DNA of 64,000 nt from SAR202 cluster bacterium (GTDB lineage Bacteria > Chloroflexota > Dehalococcoidia > Lucifugimonadales > VXLM01): the NCBI GenBank assembly GCA_022448725.1, contig JAKUTR010000004.1, forward strand, positions 58,158-122,157. Direction: 5' to 3'. The notes beneath the pieces are model-generated. The model was not told the DNA's origin. It was given only the letters and a program-made list of their open reading frames with translations, and searched no databases. Every line of letters starts with the position of its first letter. Within the stretch, counting starts at the first letter, position 1. A program made the position numbers and the translations under genes. Below are positions 16,375 to 25,229 of this stretch, piece by piece.

Positions 16375-18411
16375 TTACTCAATCGGCACCTTACCATCAT
16401 GCCAAGGGAATGCATAACTCGGGTCATTCGAAAATCGATCGATTCCACAATCCAAACGAATGGAAGTCATCGGTGGCAACTCTACTGAGAAGTGCTTACC
16501 ATCTACAGATACTGAACTATTCACAGACTTATGGTCTGCCCGGTTTCGTCTTCCAGGATTACCCTCATCGTAGTCGAGCGGCTCGTCCACATAGTTCACG
16601 GTCGTGAATGAGTGTTCACCGAAAGCCCCAGCCTGCACAATGACCCTCCGAGTTTCGTCTACGCTAGTGTTGACGAGATGTATGCCCGCTTTCTCAGATC
16701 CCAGTTCATCAACTAAAGCTGCGACATCTGGAGGAAGTCCTGGACGATGTTCGTCTGCATCAAAGTAGCGCACCGTAGCTCTCAGCATCCCTCCGTTGTA
16801 TAGCGTCGCTGGAGTGCCCATGGTGGTCTGCACAAGTGCCTTGATTACGACTGGATTCGGAGGCCAGTTATTATCCTCAATGATCTGATCAACCGAACGC
16901 TTATCCCACAGCATCGATTCGTGCATCCTTGAGACGTACTGGTAGTCACTTTTCAGAACATTAACTGGCCAGTCTGGGTTTTTGCCATCGTAGTACTGGA
17001 ACCGCGCTGCCTCACCATTAGCTCCGCCTCGGTCACCCGCCACAGGAGATTCATTCCAGTCAGACGACTTATCTCCACGACGGACCGCATCAACTATTTC
17101 ATAATCTGTATCCGACATCGATGCGTGCCACAGATGCATGAGATGAGGATACCCGCTCCGTATAGTGAACTCGCCATAGCTGGCCCAGCCATTAGGACCG
17201 TAACTCGTTGGTACCAACAATTGCCCATCTTCACCTGTCTTGGCATTGTCGAGCAGCATCCGGCACTGTGATCTCAAGACTTCAAGGTAGTGGTCGTCAC
17301 CACCGCTCAATAGGTAGGCGCACTCAGCTCCTATAATCAAACCTAGGAAGAGTCTGTCTATAGCACGTTCACTCGCGCTCCATCCGTGTAGACCACCCCA
17401 CCACTGACCTTCTCGTGCCTCACCAACCTTACCGGTCGGCCCGACATTGTCGGGAATAATTCCATCGTTTTCTTCAATGCGACGGATCCAGGAATCAACG
17501 TACTCCAGTACCCAGCGCTTGTACTTCTCCTCACCTGTATACAAGTAAGCATTGGTGACCAACGCTGTGGTGCAGAGGTTAGCAGGCTCATCGCCCTGAA
17601 GAATCATCTTTTCGAATAAATCGATCACTTCTTCACGTCGTGACTCGTCTTCATACCATCGGGGTTCCAATTCCTTAACAATCGGGTAAAGGAAGGTTGC
17701 GGTGAGCGGCTCTGTACTGGGGTTTTCCTGTAGCACGTTTCGGTGACCAAAGTCCCCCATCGAACGTGGGTCAAGCCAGTTTCGGACAAGATGGACATAG
17801 TCAGAAACTTCACCACCTATATGCACGATTCCTTTATGATCGCGAACGTTGACCATCGGACCGGCGCCACCATGCAGGGGTGATCGGATCATCTTGTGTT
17901 CGGGGTCCCAGTTAGGCGCTTCAGGGTCTTCACCTATGTACATCCCAGCAAACTTGCGAGCCCGTTCACGGTTTGTAGGGTCTGTTGGGTCTGCAACGCC
18001 GAAGTCGTAAAACATCTGGTTGCCTTCACCCATGTGGAACCAGTCAGCATTAAACGGAACGTCTAGATTCCAATACTCGTTGCGGAGTTGCGGCATCCAC
18101 ATAGGATGGGGTGGATCCCCATCGGGTAAGATGCGTTCCTCACTATACATCCATGTGATTGCGTTAAACTCGCGTTTTGAGATATCAAGGAAGCGGCTTG
18201 GACCCCCAAGTGCGTAGAAGGCACCTCGCATAGATCTGCTTTCATAAGCATCGTCTACATCGAAAAAGTGGTACACACGACCATCAGGTCGAGCATACTT
18301 TTCCGTCGCAAGATCTCCTGCAGCAGCTACGAGATCGAATAGTGATCGCTGCAATAGGGCCCAGGCAGGTGGTGTCTGGATTTTTGTCGCTGTGATCTTA
18401 ATATCTGTCAT
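16375..18411 (-). CDS. Large paralogue A, putative alpha-toroid carbohydrate enzyme
   Basis: A 678-residue protein of a family I do not recognise by name. Residues about 1-510 are helix-rich with regularly spaced aromatic and acidic motifs: PPAWALLQRSLFDL near 14, WFHMGEGNQMFYDF near 123, GMYIGEDPEAP near 151 and YLYTGEEKYKRWVLEYVDSW near 284. GIIPDNVGPTG follows near 310, then a WW motif. This pattern resembles (alpha/alpha)6-toroid glycosidases and polysaccharide lyases. The last 140 residues look like a beta domain with RRVIVQAGAFGEHSFT and a tail ending SYAFPWHDG. No signal peptide is visible. It is the third and last of three tandem paralogues; AAGGAGG sits seven bases before the ATG. 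Confidence 0.6.
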   Translation of the reverse strand: MTDIKITATKIQTPPAWALLQRSLFDLVAAAGDLATEKYARPDGRVYHFFDVDDAYESRSMRGAFYALGGPSRFLDISKREFNAITWMYSEERILPDGDPPHPMWMPQLRNEYWNLDVPFNADWFHMGEGNQMFYDFGVADPTDPTNRERARKFAGMYIGEDPEAPNWDPEHKMIRSPLHGGAGPMVNVRDHKGIVHIGGEVSDYVHLVRNWLDPRSMGDFGHRNVLQENPSTEPLTATFLYPIVKELEPRWYEDESRREEVIDLFEKMILQGDEPANLCTTALVTNAYLYTGEEKYKRWVLEYVDSWIRRIEENDGIIPDNVGPTGKVGEAREGQWWGGLHGWSASERAIDRLFLGLIIGAECAYLLSGGDDHYLEVLRSQCRMLLDNAKTGEDGQLLVPTSYGPNGWASYGEFTIRSGYPHLMHLWHASMSDTDYEIVDAVRRGDKSSDWNESPVAGDRGGANGEAARFQYYDGKNPDWPVNVLKSDYQYVSRMHESMLWDKRSVDQIIEDNNWPPNPVVIKALVQTTMGTPATLYNGGMLRATVRYFDADEHRPGLPPDVAALVDELGSEKAGIHLVNTSVDETRRVIVQAGAFGEHSFTTVNYVDEPLDYDEGNPGRRNRADHKSVNSSVSVDGKHFSVELPPMTSIRLDCGIDRFSNDPSYAFPWHDGKVPIE

Positions 18412-18537
18412 TGCAAACCCTCCTTACAACTACATCTGATACGTACTAACGCTCGTCCTACAATGTGTATATGGCCCCTTCAAGAAAACTTGCTACCGGC
18501 GGGTGGACGTGCCCCGTTCCAATTCACATGCAGTTCA

Positions 18538-20493
18538 TTAATCAAACGGAACAGGTATACCATCCTCATGCCAAGGAAAGGCATAACTCGGTTGGTTATC
18601 GAACCTGTTGAGCCCAGCTTGGACACGAATCGATGTGGACGGCGGTAACTCTACCGTAAAGTACTTTCCATTCACTAGCACTGGAGGTTCGTTACCAACT
18701 GCAACATCTGTAAACGTGTGTTCGCCAAATGCTCCCGCCTGAACGATCACTCGGCGAGTCTCCGTACTGCTGATATTAGCTAACTGCACACCCACTCCGT
18801 CTGCTCGTAATTCATCAACGAGGGCACCTACATCTGGGGGGAGACCCGGACGCACCTGATCTGCATCGTAGTACCGGACCGTGGCACGAAGCATCCCTCC
18901 GTGGTACATGTACTGAGGCGCACCGAGCATCACCTGAGTCAGAATCTTGGTATACACAGCATTGATTGGCTCGCTGTTTTCTTCCAGGAGTTCATCAACG
19001 GTTTTGTTCTCGTTCTCCATCCTATGATAGTTTTCGAGGGCGACCTGGTACTGGAGACTGAGTGCCTTCTCGGGCCAATCAGGGTTCTTACCATCGTAGT
19101 ACTGGAACCGACTATACTCAGTATCCCATTCAGCTCGTGCCGGACCCAATTTCTCTTGGTTCCAATCGCGCTCTTTATCGCCTTCACGGACGCGTTCTAT
19201 CAGTTCATAATCTTGTTGCGTCATCGATGCATGATAAAGATGCGCAAGTTCGTAGAGCCGTAGATTGTTTGAAGAAGTGCCATCCCACTCCTCCACGTGA
19301 GCGTGTACCCATCCGTCAGGTGTTGCACGGTTTGGGACGAGTAACTGACCATCCTCTCTTACAATAGAGTTATCAAGTAACACGTTGATTTGAGACCGCA
19401 GTAGATCGAGGTATTTGGGGTCTCCTGTCAGCAGATGGGCGCATTCTGATGCAACTGCTAACGAATGAAATATATGACTCCAACCAACATAGCTATTCCA
19501 CCCGTAAAGAGTCCCCCACCAAACGCCCTCACGGTGCTCTCCGGGCTTCCCTGTAGGGCCCACGTTGTCAGGAATGACCCCATTGTTTTGCTCAATACGA
19601 TCCATCCATGCCTCAACATAGTCGATAACCCACCGCTTGTACTTCTCATCACCCGTGTAAAGATAGGCGTGGGTCACAAGACCAGTAGCTGCCAGGTTAG
19701 CTGCAATGTCCCCATCTAAGACAACATGATTAAACAGCTTAACCATCTCGGCTGCCTTCTCCGGATCTTCCCACCAGCGGTCCTCGGGCTCCTTTACTGC
19801 AGGGTAAAGGGATGCACGTACCCCCATTGACTTGGCTGCCCACTCAGGTGAGGCGGCGTGACCACCATGCAGATAAGACTGAACCATCTCCACAGTCGCA
19901 TCCTGAAAGGCACCCAGACTACCGTGCATCGGTGACCGAATAACCTTGTGCTCTGGGTCGTAAATTGGTGACTCAGGATCCTCGCCTAGAAACATATCAG
20001 CGAAACGTCGGGCACGGCGAACGTTCTCATAGATCGTTGGATCGCCAAACGCTAGATCATAAAACCCCATATTGCCCTCACCCATGTGATGCCACTCGGC
20101 ATCACCTGGATGTACGATACTGAAATATTCATTGTGAATATTGTGCTTGAGCTGCATCGGATGGACGCCGTGATGGTAGTCCATGTTGTTCGCCCTATTC
20201 CCATGGCGGTCATCAAACAGTCTTGTCGTAGCGTTCCAATGCTTAAGAGCCAGGTCAACCAGACTTTCATCGCCTCCCATCGAATATAGCAGGCACCAGT
20301 TATAGGATCGTTCATAGTAGTCGTCCAAGTCATCTGACCAATACCAATTACCTGCACGATCTGCGTACTTTTGTGACATCAGGTGTGCGCCTTTTGTCAT
20401 CAGATCTATGAGCTTGCGTTCAAGAATTGCCCAAGACGGAGGCGCACCTAGCGTGGTTGCGGTAACAGTAGGCATGGATGGTATCTGAGGCAT
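18538..20493 (-). CDS. Large paralogue B, putative alpha-toroid carbohydrate enzyme
   Basis: A 651-residue homologue of its two neighbours, sharing the same order of blocks: PPSWAILERKLIDLM, WHHMGEGNMGFYDL, ADMFLGEDPESP, YLYTGDEKYKRWVIDYVEAW, GVIPDNVGPTG, RFQYYDGKNPDWP, RPGLPPDVGALVDEL, VIVQAGAFGEHTFT and the tail SYAFPWHEDG. The conserved Asp in PDNVGP and the Trp-Gly pairs are candidates for a sugar-binding cleft, which is inference. The N-terminal region differs most among the three, for example an extra HRHGNRANN-like stretch region near residue 95, as expected for different substrate specificity. There is no signal peptide. AAGGAG lies seven bases before the ATG; the gap to paralogue A is 126 bases. 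Confidence 0.6.
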   Translation of the reverse strand: MPQIPSMPTVTATTLGAPPSWAILERKLIDLMTKGAHLMSQKYADRAGNWYWSDDLDDYYERSYNWCLLYSMGGDESLVDLALKHWNATTRLFDDRHGNRANNMDYHHGVHPMQLKHNIHNEYFSIVHPGDAEWHHMGEGNMGFYDLAFGDPTIYENVRRARRFADMFLGEDPESPIYDPEHKVIRSPMHGSLGAFQDATVEMVQSYLHGGHAASPEWAAKSMGVRASLYPAVKEPEDRWWEDPEKAAEMVKLFNHVVLDGDIAANLAATGLVTHAYLYTGDEKYKRWVIDYVEAWMDRIEQNNGVIPDNVGPTGKPGEHREGVWWGTLYGWNSYVGWSHIFHSLAVASECAHLLTGDPKYLDLLRSQINVLLDNSIVREDGQLLVPNRATPDGWVHAHVEEWDGTSSNNLRLYELAHLYHASMTQQDYELIERVREGDKERDWNQEKLGPARAEWDTEYSRFQYYDGKNPDWPEKALSLQYQVALENYHRMENENKTVDELLEENSEPINAVYTKILTQVMLGAPQYMYHGGMLRATVRYYDADQVRPGLPPDVGALVDELRADGVGVQLANISSTETRRVIVQAGAFGEHTFTDVAVGNEPPVLVNGKYFTVELPPSTSIRVQAGLNRFDNQPSYAFPWHEDGIPVPFD

Positions 20494-20571
20494 CGTTAGC
20501 TCCTTACTTTATCCAATGTTATCTAGCGCTTCGTTTCATGTAAGCCCTTGTAGAAATATTCCAATGGTTAA

Positions 20572-22560
20572 CTATTGAAAGGGCACAGGAATGGCATCTC
20601 CGTGCCAAGGGAAAGCATAGCTTGGTTGGTTAACGAACCGATTAACACCAGCATCAATTCTTATTGATGTTGATGGAGGCAACTCAACTGCGAAGAATTT
20701 CCCGTTCACTGAAGAAACAGTCTCCCCATCCTTACCAACTTCTCGATATCGAATCGTCGTGAAATCATGCTCTCCGAACGCTCCCGACTGTACCAAAACA
20801 CGTCTCGATTCATGGTGACTAGTATTCACAAGTTGCACACCCACTCTATCAGGCTTCAGTTCATCAACAAGCGCTGCAACGTCTCTGGGCAAACCAGGCC
20901 GTCCTTGATCTGCGTCGTAATATCGGACGGCAGCGCGGAGCAGACCTCCGTTGTACGTAGCCTGTACTGTGCCCATCGTCACCTGTGTCAGTCCCTTAGT
21001 TCGCACAGAATTCTGAGGTATCTTGTTAGTGGTGATTATGTCGTAGCTTGTACGATCGTCGTTCTTTATCTCCTCGTAACCAGCCAATACATCAGCGTAT
21101 TCTGATGAAAGTATCTTCATCGGCCAATCTGGATTCTTGCCGTCGTAATACTGGAACCGTGCAAATTCAGTATCCCCGCTATTTTTTTCGCCACGGTTGC
21201 CAGAAATCTCATTCCAGTCCCTTCGCGTGTCCTGGTCGCGCATACTGGTGATGAATTCGTAGTCCGTCTTATCCATTGAAGCGTGATATAGGTGCATCAT
21301 TTCCTGGGCACGCATTGGACTAGGACCCTGCATTACCCCCCGCATGGGGATACCATCGTTCTCATGCCTACCTACCGGTGGTGTCATAATCCAACCTTCT
21401 GGTCCGTACCGCACCGGGGTAATCAACTGCCCATCATCTTCGATACGAGCATTGTCGACGATCAATTTCAACTGTGAACGAAGAAGCTCAAGGTAGCTAA
21501 AGTCACCTGTAAGCATCTGACAGCATTCCACAGCTGTGTTAATTCCGTGGAACATAATGTTGTAACCTTGATAGTGGTTCCAGCCGTATTGCCCGCCCCA
21601 CCAGACGCCTTCGCGTCCTCCACCGATGACACCATCATGATCGACATTGTCGGGCGTGATACCACCGTTCTTAGCTGTACGATCGATCCAAGCCTCAGTG
21701 TAGTCGAGCACCCATTTCTTATACTTGTCGTCACCTGTGTATAGATACGCATCGGTCACAAGAGCCGTCGCAGCTAAGGTATTGGGTGTGTCGCGTTGGA
21801 GTACGAGCTTGTTAAATAGATCAATGATCTGCTCGCGCCGTTTGGGATTCTCGAACCACCTAGCTTCAAGGTTTTTTACAATTGGATAAAGGCTCGCGCG
21901 GACGCCGTAGTAATTAGCCTCTCCACCAAGGGTTCTCCCCGCCAAAAGCATCGTATTCGCCCAGTTGACATCTGCTTCCAATAACGGCCCCTGGCTCGAC
22001 TGAAACGGCGATTTGATAATTCGGTGTTTTGGATCCCACAGATCAGCCTCAGGGTCTTCCCCAATATACATCGCGGCAAAACGCCGGGACCGACGGACAT
22101 TCTCGGAGATGGTTGGGTCTGCAACACCCATGTCATACCAAGACATCAGGCCTTCTCCCAGATGATGCCATTCCATCGGGTGGTTCATGCCCCAAAATTC
22201 ATTATGCTGTGAAGGAGTGAATTTCTTTGAATGGTCGTTGTGAATCGGCCGATGGTTAAAGCTCTGGCTGCTGATCCGGTTCGTTGCGTTCCACTGCTGA
22301 AGATGAATGTCCAACATATCGTCGGCCCCGCCTAACGAATAGAACAGACCGTAGTTGTACCATTGCTCATACAGGTCATCGAAGTCTTCAGCGAGTAAAG
22401 TAGCGCCACCCCCTTCAGCGTACTTGACCACATACAACCTCGCGAACTCTTCCATCAGAGAAAAGAGTTGGCGCTGCATCAAAGCCCACGGGGGTGGGGA
22501 TGAGACCTTCGATGCACTGATAGTGACCATATCCGGTATCTGGATGCTCCGTGCTCGCAT
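20572..22560 (-). CDS. Large paralogue C, putative alpha-toroid carbohydrate enzyme
   Basis: A 662-residue first member of the tandem trio. It has all shared blocks: PPPWALMQRQLFSLM, WHHLGEGLMSWYDM, AAMYIGEDPEAD, YLYTGDDKYKKWVLDYTEAW, GITPDNVDHDG, RFQYYDGKNPDWP, RPGLPRDVAALVDEL, VLVQSGAFGEHDFT and the tail SYAFPWHGDA. Where A and B have PDNVGPTG this one has PDNVDHDG, so the Asp is kept and its surroundings differ. The predicted layout is a helical toroid of about 500 residues plus a beta domain. There is no signal peptide. It starts with AAGGGGG eight bases before the ATG, 162 bases after the CoA-transferase gene on the same strand. Confidence 0.6.
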   Translation of the reverse strand: MRARSIQIPDMVTISASKVSSPPPWALMQRQLFSLMEEFARLYVVKYAEGGGATLLAEDFDDLYEQWYNYGLFYSLGGADDMLDIHLQQWNATNRISSQSFNHRPIHNDHSKKFTPSQHNEFWGMNHPMEWHHLGEGLMSWYDMGVADPTISENVRRSRRFAAMYIGEDPEADLWDPKHRIIKSPFQSSQGPLLEADVNWANTMLLAGRTLGGEANYYGVRASLYPIVKNLEARWFENPKRREQIIDLFNKLVLQRDTPNTLAATALVTDAYLYTGDDKYKKWVLDYTEAWIDRTAKNGGITPDNVDHDGVIGGGREGVWWGGQYGWNHYQGYNIMFHGINTAVECCQMLTGDFSYLELLRSQLKLIVDNARIEDDGQLITPVRYGPEGWIMTPPVGRHENDGIPMRGVMQGPSPMRAQEMMHLYHASMDKTDYEFITSMRDQDTRRDWNEISGNRGEKNSGDTEFARFQYYDGKNPDWPMKILSSEYADVLAGYEEIKNDDRTSYDIITTNKIPQNSVRTKGLTQVTMGTVQATYNGGLLRAAVRYYDADQGRPGLPRDVAALVDELKPDRVGVQLVNTSHHESRRVLVQSGAFGEHDFTTIRYREVGKDGETVSSVNGKFFAVELPPSTSIRIDAGVNRFVNQPSYAFPWHGDAIPVPFQ

Positions 22561-22722
22561 TGGTGTTACCCCCTTAGCGCCAAGTGCGCCACATGTTACT
22601 TGGAGGAACGCTTTCTTTCAACGAAGAACGTTTAAAAATATTGGCCCAAGATTCCAGGGACCACATACCGCGTAGGCCAAGACAGGTTGATCGATGTCTA
22701 ATTCACCGCTGGTTACAGAGAG

Positions 22723-23817
22723 TCAGGAAGCATCTATTGACGAAATAATAGCTTCACGGTGTTCGTCAATGGAGGGCGGTCCAGACGATGGAGCAAGTGA
22801 AGCTGTAGAAAACTTCATAGGCTGGGCAACGAACCTGTTACCATCAATTTCGTGAAACATCCCACGAAACTGGAACTGAGATTGGTCGAAGATCTCAGCG
22901 AAGTCACGGATTACTGCCACTGGGACGTCCTGATCTAGAAGTAACCGCTCCCACTCATCAGCAATTTTGGTCGCGATCCTCTCTTCAAGAGCTGCCAACA
23001 CTTGATCCGGCTGTGCTAGACGTTTTTCAAAATCCCAATCTGCAAGGTCCACGAGACCCGCAACAGCACAAAAGCGATTCCAAAAATGATCTTCATGGAC
23101 GATACCCAGACTTAACCACTTACCGTCAGCACACGTAAAAACTCCGTACGTCGGAATGAAAGTGACATTGGGTTTCTTAACAGCTTCGTCTTGATCGGTA
23201 CCACTGATCTCTAATCCCATCAACGAGATCACAGAATCTGTCATCGAAAGATCAATAAACGCTCCTCTTTCGGTTGTGGACCGAGCAGTCATTGCCGCGA
23301 GAACCGAGATCGCTGCGTATAGGCCTGAGGTAAGGTCAGAGATCAATACGGCAGGTGGCGAAGGCCGGCCTCCTTGTATAGACGCCTGCATACTGAGATA
23401 GCCGCTAAGAGCTAGATAATTCAGATCATGGCCTGGACGATTCTTCCAAGGTCCACTTTGGCCGAACCCAGAGATCGAGCAATAAACAATGCCCGGGTTA
23501 ACATCTGAGAGGGTATCGTAGTCAGCACCAAGCCGCTTTGCGACACCGGGGCGCGACCCTTCAAGCACGATATCTGAATCAACCGCTAACTGACATAGCA
23601 AGTCACGATCAATGTCAGTCTTTAGGTCAAGAACGATGCTCTCCTTACCACGGTTCATCGCAGCAAACATAATGGCATTACTATGTCGCAGAGGATCTCC
23701 ACCGGGTGGTTCAATTTTAATGACTCTCGCACCTAAATCACTCAATATCATCGAGCAATACGGACCGGGGGTATTAACTGTTAGATCAAGAACTGTCAGT
23801 TTGGAAAGAGGTAGCAC
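22723..23817 (-). CDS. CaiB/BaiF family III CoA-transferase
   Basis: A 364-residue enzyme that moves CoA between organic acids. Family marks are the opening LTVLDLTVNTPGPYCSMIL, DLGARVIKIEPPGGDPLR near residue 30, and RGKESIVLDLKT near 57. The catalytic aspartate lies in RPGHDLNYLALSGY near residue 126-130, and DLTSGLYAAISVLAA follows. It begins with GTG at 23817, nine bases after the stop codon of the MFS transporter gene, with AGGA in the gap, so the two are coupled. Context suggests activation of an imported or locally made carboxylic acid; the acid is unknown. Confidence 0.92.
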   Translation of the reverse strand: MLPLSKLTVLDLTVNTPGPYCSMILSDLGARVIKIEPPGGDPLRHSNAIMFAAMNRGKESIVLDLKTDIDRDLLCQLAVDSDIVLEGSRPGVAKRLGADYDTLSDVNPGIVYCSISGFGQSGPWKNRPGHDLNYLALSGYLSMQASIQGGRPSPPAVLISDLTSGLYAAISVLAAMTARSTTERGAFIDLSMTDSVISLMGLEISGTDQDEAVKKPNVTFIPTYGVFTCADGKWLSLGIVHEDHFWNRFCAVAGLVDLADWDFEKRLAQPDQVLAALEERIATKIADEWERLLLDQDVPVAVIRDFAEIFDQSQFQFRGMFHEIDGNRFVAQPMKFSTASLAPSSGPPSIDEHREAIISSIDAS

Positions 23818-23826
23818 TGTCCTATT

Positions 23827-25083
23827 CTACTGGGTTGGAGACTGAGGGCCTAGGGCAACTTGAGTTCCCATAGTTCTCATACTCAAAGTAGTGAAAACCG
23901 CGCTACCTACCATAAGTGTCACTCCCGCCAGGGCTAGGGCAAACCGGGGGTTAATTTGTTGTGCTAAGAACCCGACAAGTAATGCCCCCAGAGCCGACGA
24001 ACCCCAACCAAGCATATAAACGCTCATCACGCGACCCCGAAATTCGTTCGAAACCATGCTCTGAACCAGTGTATTATTAATGATCCCCAAGCATGAGCCG
24101 AAGCCTCCCACCAACAAAATAATTGGCGCTGCTATCAACAGGGAATCGATCAGAGCAAACACAACAAGGCATATTCCTAGAGAAACTCCACTAATAAGTT
24201 GCAGCCTCGCAGAGTCTTTCATCCTGCCCCAAAAAGCCAACGCTACTGTGACAGCAAACCCTCCAATTCCCATACTAAGCAAAAGGTTGCTGTAAGTTTC
24301 AACGCCTTCTCCCAATAGTTCCGCGAAGATTGGCAGCAGGGTTCCTAACGAGGATCCGAACAATCCGACTATGACTCCAAGGGCGACCAAGCTCAAGATA
24401 GTCTTCTGGTGCCACATATAGACAAATCCTTCAATCAGATCGTTCCAAGGCATTGATGTCTTTGAACGCGCAATATGATCTGTTGGGTCAACAATTGCAA
24501 AGAAGATCGTGGTGAGCACGTACATAGCTGCGACGAAAAAAAACACGCCTTCAACATCAAGCCAAAACACCAATGGGGCAAATAAGAATGGCCCAAGAAC
24601 CGTAGCGGAAGCTGAAACCAAAGACTGGAGTACGACTGCATTCATAAGGTGTTCAGCAGGAACTAAGTTAGGAATGATCGCTTGCCGAGATGGGATGTCA
24701 AAGGACAGTAGGACACCATTCACAAGCGAAATTGTTAGTAAGTGCCACGGCTCGATAACTTCAGTGACTATCAAGAGTCCTGTCAACAAAGCTGTCAGAG
24801 CAAAGGCAGCACGAGTCATCGTTACCAATCTCATCCTATTTACACGATCAGCAACGACACCACCCCACATCGACAAAATAAGGGTTGGACCTAGTCCGCA
24901 GAAAGCAACAAGTCCGAGCATTAACGGGGAATCAGTAAGAAGATGCATAAGCCATAGTCGCCCAGCCATTAGCACCCATATACCGATGTTCGAAAACGCG
25001 TTACCGACCCAGAAAAGCCGGTAATTACTGTAACGAAAAGCAGCAAACGCATATGTACGTTTTTGTTTTTGGTCCGGCAGCAT
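23827..25083 (-). CDS. Major facilitator superfamily transporter (DHA3-like)
   Basis: A 418-residue integral membrane protein with about twelve hydrophobic helices. The N-terminal segment FAAFRYSNYRLFWVGNAFSNIGIWV and the loop VVADRVNRMRLVTMTRA (residues about 78-94) are typical of the MFS_3 (enterobactin-exporter-like) group. A second cytoplasmic loop contains the sequence NEFRGRVMSVYMLG. Members are usually proton-driven exporters of small molecules, although direction cannot be read from sequence. It is the first gene of a co-directional set with the CoA-transferase and possibly the three large paralogues. It is divergent from hyuA. Confidence 0.9.
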   Translation of the reverse strand: MLPDQKQKRTYAFAAFRYSNYRLFWVGNAFSNIGIWVLMAGRLWLMHLLTDSPLMLGLVAFCGLGPTLILSMWGGVVADRVNRMRLVTMTRAAFALTALLTGLLIVTEVIEPWHLLTISLVNGVLLSFDIPSRQAIIPNLVPAEHLMNAVVLQSLVSASATVLGPFLFAPLVFWLDVEGVFFFVAAMYVLTTIFFAIVDPTDHIARSKTSMPWNDLIEGFVYMWHQKTILSLVALGVIVGLFGSSLGTLLPIFAELLGEGVETYSNLLLSMGIGGFAVTVALAFWGRMKDSARLQLISGVSLGICLVVFALIDSLLIAAPIILLVGGFGSCLGIINNTLVQSMVSNEFRGRVMSVYMLGWGSSALGALLVGFLAQQINPRFALALAGVTLMVGSAVFTTLSMRTMGTQVALGPQSPTQ

Positions 25084-25160
25084 GTGCTGTTACTGTCCCT
25101 CTTTAGTAGTCGCCATTTTAGGTACGCCCTGATCAATGGGTCAATGAACACATGCGTCCG

Positions 25161-25189
25161 TTGACGCCCTCATGACCCGATGCTACACT
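25161..25189 (+). promoter_or_regulatory. Sigma-70-type promoter of the hyuA operon
   Basis: TTGACG at 25161-25166 and TACACT at 25184-25189 are spaced by 17 bases, about 40 bases before the hyuA ATG at 25230. The short leader includes a GGCTAGC and TTTTTTAGC stretch. The ribosome-binding site of hyuA itself is weak. Confidence 0.55.
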
Positions 25190-25229
25190 CCCGGCTAGCT
25201 TTTTTAGCTACACTTTCACGGACTACACA

